The notes under the pieces were generated by a model. The model was given only the letters and a program-made list of their open reading frames with translations. It was not told the origin of the DNA and did no database searches. From positions 1,116,001 through 1,180,000 of the forward strand of contig NW_026515544.1 of the NCBI RefSeq assembly GCF_014898815.1: a stretch of DNA of 64,000 nt, read 5' to 3'. Positions 1 to 9,900 of this stretch are shown here, piece after piece. Every line of letters starts with the position of its first letter. Positions within the stretch are counted from its first letter, which is position 1. Source of the DNA: Panonychus citri. Lineage: Eukaryota > Arthropoda > Arachnida > Trombidiformes > Tetranychidae. A program made the position numbers and the translations under genes.

Positions 1-2
1 TC

Positions 3-101
3 AAAGAAGCTACCCCTTCACCAATTCATATGATTGTTTTTGCTCAATTTGATAACTTGATAGAAATTGATAAATACAGAAACGTATCTATTGATTGGTA
101 A
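3..101 (+). CDS. C-terminal end of a probable Polinton capsid-type protein (partial)
   Basis: The frame is open from the window edge and ends with TAA at 99-101, giving about 32 residues that end in the short motif SIDW. The stretch reads like the C-terminus of a structural protein, with a hydrophobic IVFAQFDNLIEID segment. From memory, arthropod Polinton capsid proteins have a similar ending, but the fragment is too short to separate major capsid, penton or another virion gene. The stop codon overlaps the protease ATG (TAATG), which indicates a compact gene order. Confidence 0.45.
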   Translation, partial: KEATPSPIHMIVFAQFDNLIEIDKYRNVSIDW

Positions 102-517
102 TGGCTTTAACAAATTGGGATATTCACAAATATATGAAGAAGAATATTTACTTTGGAGGTGTTTTTCCTATCGATCATTTACCACTAACATTGATAGCTA
201 AACCAAGATCATTTATTGTAAATCTTGATGAAAGCTGGAAGCCTGGTAGTCACTGGGTTGTAATATATTTCCCTGTCAATGGACCAGCCTATTATTTTGA
301 TTCTTATGGTCGTTACCCACCAGCCTCAATTATCACTTTTATGGAGAGGAATTCCAAATTTGGTTGGAAATATAATATAAAGAAACTACAAGGTGATCTT
401 TCAGTTAGATGTGGTTACTATTGTATCGTATTTCTCAAATTCACGCCTAACTATCAATCATTTTTTGAAAAGTTTTATGAATGTAATAATGATGACAAAT
501 TGTTCAAGTATTTGTGA
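101..517 (+). CDS. Adenain-type cysteine protease of the Polinton element
   Basis: This is a 138-residue protein starting at the ATG at 101, which overlaps the stop of the gene before it. It matches the adenovirus-type maturation protease (C5 family) that Polintons carry to process capsid precursors. Visible active-site elements, numbered from this ATG, are His51 in GSHWVVIY, Asp67 in YYFDSYG, Gln97 before the active site, and Cys104 in VRCGYYC. The order His, acidic, Gln, Cys is the family order, and the length is close to that of typical family members. The frame is intact. An open frame also exists 6 bases upstream but begins with TTG, so the ATG is preferred. The next gene is the polymerase on the opposite strand, converging about 110 bases away. 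Confidence 0.85.
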   Translation: MALTNWDIHKYMKKNIYFGGVFPIDHLPLTLIAKPRSFIVNLDESWKPGSHWVVIYFPVNGPAYYFDSYGRYPPASIITFMERNSKFGWKYNIKKLQGDLSVRCGYYCIVFLKFTPNYQSFFEKFYECNNDDKLFKYL

Positions 518-630
518 AATAATTTGTATTTTATTAATAATTTTAATTACATATTTTCTTCTTATTTTAAAATATATTTTTGTAAAGAGTTCTGAGAACA
601 TTACATTATTTTAATAAAAGTTTTTTAAAT
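518..630. other. Convergent intergenic space with poly(A)-like signals
   Basis: This is a short AT-rich gap between the protease stop and the polymerase stop. It contains an AATAAA-like sequence (around 612) suited to ending the plus-strand transcript. No gene is seen. Confidence 0.4.
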
Positions 631-3600
631 TTAAATCAAAGTCTCCATATTTATTTTATAATTTCCATACGCGTATGTTTCAATTGGGTTGATAGCCCAC
701 CGTTTATCATCCAAAGGTGATAAGCTAACCTTTTCAGTCGACACAGCATAGATTTGATGCTCCTTACTTTGAAGTCGATGCATTGTATGACGATAAGTAG
801 TGTAATCATATAAACATGAAAAGAAATGGTTATATTTGATTTGTTGTTTCAACACTACTCGTTGAACCCCCTTGGCAGTCTTTTTTTCACCTTCATCACT
901 TTTAATCAAGTACATCTTAGGTTTAATGGCTATTACTTCGTGTATTGGTTTTCCATTCATCTCATCCTTGAGGTAACCAAGCATCTTTTTATGACAATCT
1001 GACTGAAGAGGATGATTTTTCGGGTAATCACAAAAGTCCATAATATCCTTAAAGTTGATTAAATCATGAGTGAAGTTGTTTGTTTGAATATGGTAGATGA
1101 ATGAATCGGTATCAGTGTAGATTAGTTTTATCTTGTTTCCATAGTAAGATTTGAACGTATCATAATGAAGCTGATACATTTTGAGCTTTGCGTACTCAAG
1201 AACGGTGAAGCCAAAATGGATTGGTTTATCCAATACAACAGAATTATTTCTTAGCTTACAAATAGCTTTATTTTCATCAAGAATCATGAATTGGTCAAAT
1301 AATGGGTTTTTTGTTAGTTTTTGTATTTTTTTCCTTGACATTGGTATCTCAACTTTTGAATGTTTCCTCTTGTCTTCTATACTCTTACCATATAAAGAGT
1401 TTACCATCAATTTATATAAATCTTTTTCGAATGAGTTCTTGGCTTGTTGACGTTTATTTGTACACATCATAATATAAGGCTCCAACCAAGCTGTTTCAAT
1501 AAATTCAATAGCTCGATGAACTTTGGTTAGAATTAATCCTTTTTCCAGATAGTATTTCAAGTTTTTGTAGTATATAATATATTTTTTCTTATCCATCAAG
1601 TTTGGTATGAGTTTCTCTGTGGCCACTCTTTTGACCAATTTCACCCATTAGTTGTAAAATATGAGTTTGATGAGGACTCAACTTATCTTCGTGGATGGTC
1701 AACTTCTCAACAGCTAATGGATAATCATCATGCCAATCGTGTAGATGAGTTGGGTATTCAAGATCAACCTCTAATATATATCCTTTATCTTCATCACCAT
1801 TTTTAATCTTGATGATCATCTCATCGAAATCTTCGACCCATTTAAAGTTGTATGTTGGTAGTTTACGAGCCAACGCCCACCCATAAAGATTATTCACATC
1901 GAGGTATGTGATGTAAGAATGAGGTTCCTCTGGTCGATAACCAGGGACCAATGGATTATTAGCCTTAACATGATGAGTCATTGCACAGGAAATACCACCA
2001 CGTATACCATTTTCAATCATTGTGATCATATCAATATCACTAAGTAATTCCAATCCAGCGTTAGTCATCCGTAAGGCTGAATCCCATGATAAACTCGGAA
2101 TTGAAATGTAATGAGCTGGATCTAATTGAAATTCTTTTAAACAACTATCTCTAAAGCTTTCAAAGATAGCGGCGAGAAGGATAACGTCTACTTTGAGATA
2201 AATATCTTGAAATTCACCAAGATTTTTACAGCTGAATTCATTCCAAATTGATTGTAATCGTAGATAGATTTCATCACTTATTGTTGAATTTGTTAATGAT
2301 GAATGAAACTTATCAATTGGTGGTAATTCAGTATCGTCAAACTTGGACCAATCATCAATGTACTCGTATGGTAATGCTCCTTTTTTCATTAGATTATTTA
2401 TCTTATCACTTGGGAACATTTGTGATAAGAATCTCACTTTTGTTTGTTCGTCAAGATTAGAAGCTAATGAATCGAGACTTGAAGCTAAAAACGCATATGA
2501 ATCGATGAAAATGAAGCTTCTGGTATAGATGGCTGAATATTTTTCCATTGTATTGGGTATAACTGAAACTTTTGAAACATTGTTTCTATTCATTGCTTGA
2601 ACTAAAATGTGTCCATCAAAGTTTTTAAGATTGTGAAAAACGACTGGTATTTTACCATCCCAATGAATTTCGAGGTTACACCAAGAATGAGCAGCTCCTC
2701 TCAATTGTCCGGATAGATGATTATGGTCTCTTACTTTTTTTTGATTAGGTTCAAACCTTTGTTTACATATCCAACAATATGGTTCATTTTGGATTTGAAT
2801 ATCTTGTTCAATAGTTGTAACCAATGGCTTAACATTGTTTGAAAAGATTTGTTGAACTAGAAATGGTAAACGATTTAGCTCATCAAAAAACACTGCTGCT
2901 GTATTGATTCCTCGATAAAATTTTGAGTAAATGATTTCCCCAATCCAATTAACACAGACGAATCCGAAGCTAGATGGTATGTGCTTTTGATATTCAAAAG
3001 TATTGGAGATAATGTCGTTGTCTATTGTTTTAGCTAATGTTTCAAAGTCAGCGTAAACAATAAACGGATACTTTTCCAAAGCCTTAAACTTTATAAACCC
3101 TATTTTTGTATTGGGTTGTGGGAGGAGAACCAGTTGTTTGGATTGACACGTTTGTTGATGTGATAAAACTTATCAATGTTTGAAAAACCTTGAAGACACT
3201 TGTGACATCGCTTTAATGATTTCCCAGCCTTTGTATTGATTAAACGGTCAAAGCTTTTGATGTAGTAGTAATGTTCTTCATGAAGAAATAAGTTGATAAT
3301 TTTGTTGTATTGGAATTTCGATAGTTGAAGTGGTATTATAAACTTTTCATCATAGTTTAATGAATAGATGTTGATTGAAATTTCATGTATTTTTTCGAAT
3401 TTTGGAATCTCAGAAATTTTCACAACACCTTTGAAATCATAGTACTTGTCAATATACTTTTTATATTTGCTGACTTTTTGTGCGTTTTTCACTTGTGGGT
3501 ATAGCCCAATCAATACGCTGTAGATGAAACAATTTCTTTCACAGTTTGGTGAGATTAGGGCTTTTTTGTTATGAATCCAATCTGGTAATTTTTGTTTATA

Positions 3601-4173
3601 ACAACCACCAGAATCAGGTTGATATTTAGCAACTCGAACTTCAACTGTAGATATTTTATCTATAGTCCATCCACTTCCTTTATTTGTAAATGAATCAATT
3701 GTTGCACTTATTTCAACTTGACACTCATTTAAATTATCCATTGAATTCCATGGAGTTGTTATAGTTTTCATAGATGAACAAATATAAGACGTTGTTGAAT
3801 TTCCATCATTTGGTTTCACGAAATGAATGAATACACAGATTTGAAATTTGAAACATTTTAGTTTCTCATTAATGTAGAAAAAAAGGTTTTCAATTGTGCT
3901 ACGATGATCATTGAATAATTCATCCAGGTCATCATATGTTAGATTATTTCGTTTATAGATAACCAAAAATTGTTTGAAAGCACTAATCACCAAAACAAAG
4001 GGATCAAAGTCAGCTAGACCAAAAATTTCCTTAGACTGACATTGGACTATGTGTTCATCGTAGTTTGATTTAATGAAGAATGTTCGCTTACACTCATCAC
4101 ACTTGTATTTAGTAGAACAATTATAACAATATTTTCTCTTGGATAGTCTATTACACTTGTTACAAGAATACAT
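631..4173 (-). pseudogene. Protein-primed family B DNA polymerase of the Polinton, with two frame breaks
   Basis: Three consecutive minus-strand frames cover one polymerase of roughly 1,180 residues. The first frame (4,173 to 3,100; ATG at 4,173) starts with CxxC zinc-binding pairs and carries the usual Polinton N-terminal region. The second (about 3,110 to 1,589) has the exonuclease motif YADFE, an HNH/endonuclease VII-like zinc insertion (CWIC...DHNH...GAAH...CN), the second exonuclease motif HNLKNFDGH, and polymerase motif A (DVNNLYG). The third (about 1,644 to 631) has motif B (KLMVNSLYGK) and motif C (YTDTDSF). All catalytic motifs are present. Frame changes fall near 3,100-3,110, at an A-run, and near 1,620-1,648. 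The first letters of the second and third frames are TTG and GTG, not ATG, so they are not separate genes. The breaks may be mutations or assembly indels. Confidence 0.88.
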
Positions 4174-4204
4174 TTTAATCAATCTGTTCTAGTTTTTACT
4201 CCTT

Positions 4205-4693
4205 TTATACTAGTGGTAAACTCTTGAGAAACTCGTTGAAAAAGGGAGCTATCTCTTCAACTGCTTTGAAACCAGTTAGGTTAACTTTCCTAGAACGGAA
4301 GAGAGTTGCAACATGTTTCCGTTTCCGGTATATAATACCAGGAAATAGTTCAGGCTCCCATGAAAAGTTCTCGTTATTATACACACCCTTGAAGTCAATT
4401 TCCGGTAGTATTGAAGCTGTAGCTGTGATGTTTACAATTCTTGATGAAATAATATTGATATCCGGTAAGTTCCGATGTATTATCTGTTCCGCTTCAAGAA
4501 GTGACTTTACTCCTGTTATATTGATTTTTGTTGAATGATATATTAGAAGACATGATTTATCATCTCTTAGTACTATTCCGGAAAATTTACATGGGTCATA
4601 TTCACCATAATCACTTGGATTCAACTTTTATCAAGAATATGAGATCACAACATTAACCACTTCCGGTTCAGTCGATAATGTTTTATAATCCAT
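4205..4693 (-). pseudogene. TATA-binding-protein-like gene next to the Polinton polymerase, interrupted by stops
   Basis: The open part (4,624-4,205) is a bipartite TBP-like core. Each half has the TBP signature: first EYDPCKFSGIVLR then KINITG, second WEPELFPGIIYR then KVNLTG. TBP bends DNA with four intercalating phenylalanines; here three are Phe (residues 14, 94 and 109 of the open part) and one is Tyr (29). The DNA-contacting loop between the pair in each half is two residues shorter than in eukaryotic TBP. Upstream, in the same frame, an ATG at 4,693 begins a segment containing EVVNVVISY, like the start of the TBP core. It is cut from the rest by tandem in-frame TGA and TAA (4,633-4,628), and about 8 residues seem missing there. 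It lies 31 bases upstream of the polymerase ATG on the same strand, so it probably belongs to the element. A host TBP-related copy is the alternative. Confidence 0.72.
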
Positions 4694-4971
4694 ATTGAAC
4701 ATTATACTTAATTTGAATATTAATATAATTATTTAAATTTCTTATATAGAAAGTAATTATTTGAAAACCTCTGACACGTAGTCGTGACCTTTAACTAAAT
4801 AGAAATTCTCGTTTAAAAAAGAGAGAAAAGAAAGAAAAGGGGCCAGAAGACTTTTTATAACTACTATCCTGATTGATCTGAAATTACTTTCCAATGTGCA
4901 ATTAATTAATTGTCTTTTTATTGAATGCTAATTATAAATATTATTGTTATTTTCTTTCTATTAACTTTCAG

Positions 4972-5039
4972 GTACCTTTGGTTATATTGGAACTTCAGCT
5001 TTTGTGAGGAAAATTTATTCCACTGTAAAGATTGACTGA
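4972..5039 (+). CDS. TM9SF3: Last coding exon of TM9SF3 (transmembrane 9 superfamily)
   Basis: A pyrimidine-rich acceptor ending TTTCAG at 4,971 is followed by two bases completing a codon and then 21 residues ending FVRKIYSTVKID and a TGA at 5,037-5,039. The segment GYIGTSAFVRKIY...VKID is, from memory, nearly the same as the C-terminus of TM9SF3-type nonaspanins, nine-pass endomembrane proteins. Their C-terminal end lies in the cytosol and carries a lysine-based Golgi/COPI signal; the KxD ending fits. No earlier exon is found in the preceding 4.97 kb, which is filled by the Polinton, so the element appears to lie in the last intron. A likely poly(A) signal AATAAA is at 5,206-5,211. Confidence 0.8.
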
Positions 5040-6974
5040 TTACCATATCATTGCCAATATTATTGATACAAATCATTATTGATTTCTAAGTAATTAACAA
5101 TAATATTTGTTTATTGCTATTGAAAAAGAGATAATTTTTCATCATCATCATCATCAAATTCATTATCATTCATCAACAGAAGCTACAAAAAAAACCAAGT
5201 ACGCTAATAAAACTAATCCACAACAATTAAAAAAATTTAATTAACGAAATAACCTCTTCGTTAACTAATCAGCCATCAACCATCATAATCAGCTGATTCT
5301 CAAGAATTTACTTTACCGTGTATCATCATATATAAATCTTCATTATCACACACGAAAAAAATTATTTCAATGGATATGAAAATCCGATGGACAATTAACT
5401 AAATGAAAACCTGATATTTTCTGATTGTCTATCACAACACTCCAAGTGATTTTCACCACAGAAACTTAGGCAAAGAGAGTAGGAAGAAGTCAGAAAAAGA
5501 TATCAAATTAACGATTGGAATGGAAAATAATTAATCAAATCTATTTATTCACCAGCAATTAAAAATAATAGTAACAATTAAAGAAACTAAAACAACAAGG
5601 AAAAGCCATATTCAAGTGTAAGTTAATCATTGAGGAGAAAACGAGATAAATTGTAATTACGCAAGGAGGTGTTGTTAATAAGCGCAATCGAACATTTTTT
5701 TCATCTAATCCTTTTCATATCTCAATGGATTAATATTAATTGTAAATACAAAAAAAAAACAATAATTATTACTATTATACCATCAATGGAAAGTGAAAAG
5801 CAAGCAAACCAAAACTCAACAATCAAACTAAATTACAATATGGGCTGTAATTGGATAAAAGAAGCTGCTTAAGTATAACATTCACACCTTAATTAAAAGG
5901 CAAGTTTACATTGACAATTTAATTTAATACTGAAAGAGAAAACTAAATTATCAGAAAAAGAAAACACCAATAAGTAAACAAATCAACAGATGATTAAAAA
6001 ATTATTTAAAAAAAACAAGTAAATGTGAAAATCACAACAAAAACAATAAAATTATTAAAATTCTCATCTAATTATCTGAATTATCTTATTCTGCGAGAAG
6101 ATTAAATTAACGAAACTGATTAAATGACGAATGTTGATCAATTAAATAGTTCTAAAGGACTACTGGGGTATAGAAACTTTTCTGAATTGAAGATTAATCA
6201 GTTAATCAGAATGAGATTTGATCTTAAACCATTCGGAACTTAAATCAAATACATTTATGATCTTACTAATTACACTCTTCAATTAGATTGTTAGATTGTA
6301 TTTCCAATTCGTATTATTTATGAGTATATTTGAGATTCGAATCATCGAGTTTGCTCAAAAAAAGTTCTCCCTCGAGTTCTGTGTTGAGTGAAACTTTGTC
6401 TATTCTTATACTCGAATCATTTCATGATGAAATCCAACAGTTAACAGATTAATTCAATGATCACGATTCCATCCTTAGTTAAATTGTCAGTGAGACTGTT
6501 AATTAAAAGCTGAATTTAAACATGTTGAATGAATTGTGCTCTGAAGTGAATCTAAAACATCTAAAACGAAATCAACAATTAGACTTGACTTGATTGTCTT
6601 AAACTGTTTTTGTATACTAACCAAGAAGTTAACTTTTCGTCTCAGTTAATAGTCACAGTACTTTAAATTGTTACTCTTAATTCAGAATTAATGAATTACG
6701 GTAACTTTATGAAACTGGAATTGTCCATAAGTTATCCCTTTCACCGCAATCATCTAATTTGAAAAAAAATCAGATTCAAATTTCATATTTGGTCCAATAG
6801 TTTTTTTCTCACAAAAGTTGAATTGCTCAAATCAATTCTTCCCATTTGATTGAATATCATCAGTGTCCATTTTTAACTGTTAATCCACACAATTAGCCGG
6901 CATTTTACAATTTATCCTCTCTTACTTTCTCCATCTTTGTGATTACCGGATTAACCAACAGCAAAAGTATCAAT
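5040..6974. other. TM9SF3 3' flank and upstream region of the microprotein gene
   Basis: This is AT-rich non-coding sequence. The first 170 bases are probably TM9SF3 3' UTR, with a candidate AATAAA at 5,206. The rest is rich in short A and T runs and ATTAA-type words. No convincing coding exon, tRNA or repeat is seen. The 5' UTR and promoter of the gene starting at 6,975 should lie here, but I cannot place the start site. Confidence 0.5.
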
Positions 6975-9900
6975 ATGACAAGAAACTGTATCAACGTTGA
7001 TAGTAGTGATATAACAGTTAAATATTACCCAGGTAAGTAGATTGTAATTTCATCATTCCATTAATCAAATACAATACAATTAACAGATCAATTCATCTGT
7101 GTCGCCCCATGAAATCACCACATGGATCATACAGTTTGAGGCCTAAATGACAAGGAAAACAAAAGAAAATCAGAATATTAATACAATGTATAAATCACTT
7201 TGATAATTACCTCGTTATTACTTGAAAACTATTCTCTCTCTTTGTCTCTATTCATTTATCTTACAAAGATTAAGTGACTAGGAGAGAAATATATTAATAG
7301 TAACATGGAAATTAGCATTAATGTAGATAATTAAAAAGATTCAATTAGGATTATAACAAAAAGGAGCCGTTGGTACATATAGAAAAACTCATTTTCCAAC
7401 ACAAAGAAAAACAAGTAATTCTATTGCCGATATCCCATTAAAAGTATTTTTCCAACCACCGTCAATGGAAACCACCATAATCATGACAGAATTATTATTC
7501 TAAAGAAAAAGATAACAAAAAGTAACAGTAATTATAATTAAAAATTAATTAGATGAACAAAAAATATCAACGTTTAGCTTATTACATAAGGTAAACATCA
7601 AAATGAAAAACACTAAAAGGGTTAACCAAAGCACTAGAATAGAAAGTGAAACATAAATTAACTTACATTTAGAAAGATTAACCAATTGCAACATGAGATA
7701 ATTAAAAATTTCCAAACTCCATGAAATCACCAAAGAAAATACCAAACAATTAACTTAATCCAAATTCAAAGAATTAAAAAAATAAAGAAAAGAAAATTTT
7801 TTTCTTAAAGAAAATTAATTTTTCTATCAACATAAGCGACGCCCTTTTTATGCTCTTTATGCTTTTCCATTTACTGGTGAAAGAAAAAGTCAATTTCAAT
7901 TTGTGTCAACAATTAACTTTCCCCTCAACAATTAAGCTTATTAGAAAATGATTAATGGTTAATAAGGTTTAGTCCAGTTAATCGTTAACCTAAGAATCTT
8001 TTTTTTATTTTGTTCTCTTTTTTTCTTCTAAACCATCATCTCGGTAACAATTACTTTCTACCAACAACAACAACAACAACAACAACAAGATCCTTTTAAT
8101 GGTCAACCTTTTGATATAATTTTCGTTACAATTTAGTTAATCAATTTTGTTGATTTCTATCTGTTTCTCTATCATTATGATTCTCAATTTTCTCAATGGT
8201 ATCATCATTATCGTTGTTTTCACCGTGGTCAAAGTAAAATAATCAGTGTATGTGATAGATAAATGGATCCGATGTGTTTGTATATTTCTCTTGATTCTTT
8301 GTGGCATTTACAGTTTACTCAGAACTTTTTTTCTTTCTTCTTCTTCTTTGCTTTCTCTGCCTTGATCAATTCTTACAATTGTTCAATTCAATTTAAACTA
8401 CCATGAAATTGTTTTCTCGTTCATCTATTTTACATTGGAATGGATTTTGAACATATATATATAACTTTTTGTCTTCTTTTCCTTTATGAAGATGAAAATT
8501 CAGTGAATCCATCTCCATGAACCTGGATGAATATTTTACTTGAATAAGAGAGAGAGAAAGAAAGAGATCGAAAGAAGGAAAGAAAAGTTCAGCAAAGGAA
8601 AATAGAGGAAGAGAAAAAAAAACTCGACCAAGAAAAAAGAAAAATTCTAAACGTGACCTTATCATGATAACGAATTCTGTTGTTTATCTGATCATGAGCC
8701 TTGTAAATAATAATAGAGACAATTTATTGAACAATTTAATTCATGTTCAACGATAGTGATGACCAATTAATCAATATCCAGCTACTGTACAACTTGAATC
8801 ATATTTTTTTCACTCTTATTTCAAATAATAGATTCAATTGTGAGGTGAAATTGAACTGGATCAGATGATTATCCATCATAAATAACAACAATTGAGATTA
8901 TTCCGATTCTGATTTGAAAAGACAACGAGTAATACAATATGATAACAACAACAGTTATCAGAATAATAATATTACAAACACAAGAGACAAACGAGCAGAA
9001 AAAAAACAATATCAATGGTAAGCAGGAACTGGAAGAGCAAAAATAAGCAACATGATAAAATCCAGAACTTTTTCCACCCTGAAAGCCAACGAAAAGGAAA
9101 CTGTGGGTGGAGAGAGAGAAAAAAAATTGAGAGAGAGATAATTTTCACTCTCACATGGATGATGAAAGATGAAGATGGAGATGGAGATGAAGATGAAGAT
9201 GAAGATGAGAGAGGCAATATCTATAAAGCTTTCTTTTGGGTATCGCTTTTTATTTCATCAGAATCGTCTGAACAGAAATGCTGAATTGAGACTGAATTGA
9301 AAGCAAGCAAGCAAAAAAAACTACAGTTAATCAAATAGAGGAGGAAGATGATGATGATGATGATGACAAAGAGTGAGTGAGAGAGAGGAAAGTGGATTTA
9401 ATTAAAGTGACAAATGATGATCAACAAAAAAATCAGGCAACTCTTGATTTATTTGTTATCGGAATTTATCATGATAACAGATAATAAGAAACAACTGAAA
9501 AAGTTTCAGCAACTAATCAAATAACAACATTTTGTCTAATCAGTTTAATTAATATGATAAATATAAATTGTTAGGGTGTATGAGAAACAATCACAATCAA
9601 CAAATCATTTCACTTGTTGTATAATTTTCATTTGTAATCAGTAAATATCATCATTGTTAAATTGTTGATGTTTTCGGCTTGTTGATTGTTATCATTACAC
9701 GAAAATTATTATTTTCATTTAATAATCAATGTGATCATCTTAATGAGTTTGTTTTTATTATTATGTTTATGATTTTTTTTGAAGGTTTAAGATGATGAAA
9801 AGGAGATGGTCAGTTAAAGATGGTGGATGATAATAGTTAATCATCAGGAATGTTAATATTACTCGTTAATGGTCAATAATAACAATGATGGTTAATGGAG

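Larger units (their letters stand above)
1..4700. mobile_element. Maverick/Polinton (adintovirus-like) element, right-hand part
   Basis: The block holds the end of a probable capsid gene and an adenain-type protease on the plus strand, facing a protein-primed family B DNA polymerase and a TBP-like gene on the minus strand. Protease plus protein-primed PolB is the hallmark of Maverick/Polinton elements and the related adintoviruses. No integrase, packaging ATPase or full capsid gene is inside the window, so the element continues to the left. The right boundary is not seen; it must lie between the last TBP-like sequence (about 4,693) and the TM9SF3 exon at 4,972. Terminal inverted repeats cannot be called because only one end is present. 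The polymerase and TBP-like genes are broken, so this copy is probably an old, inactive insertion, unless the breaks are assembly errors. Confidence 0.88.
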
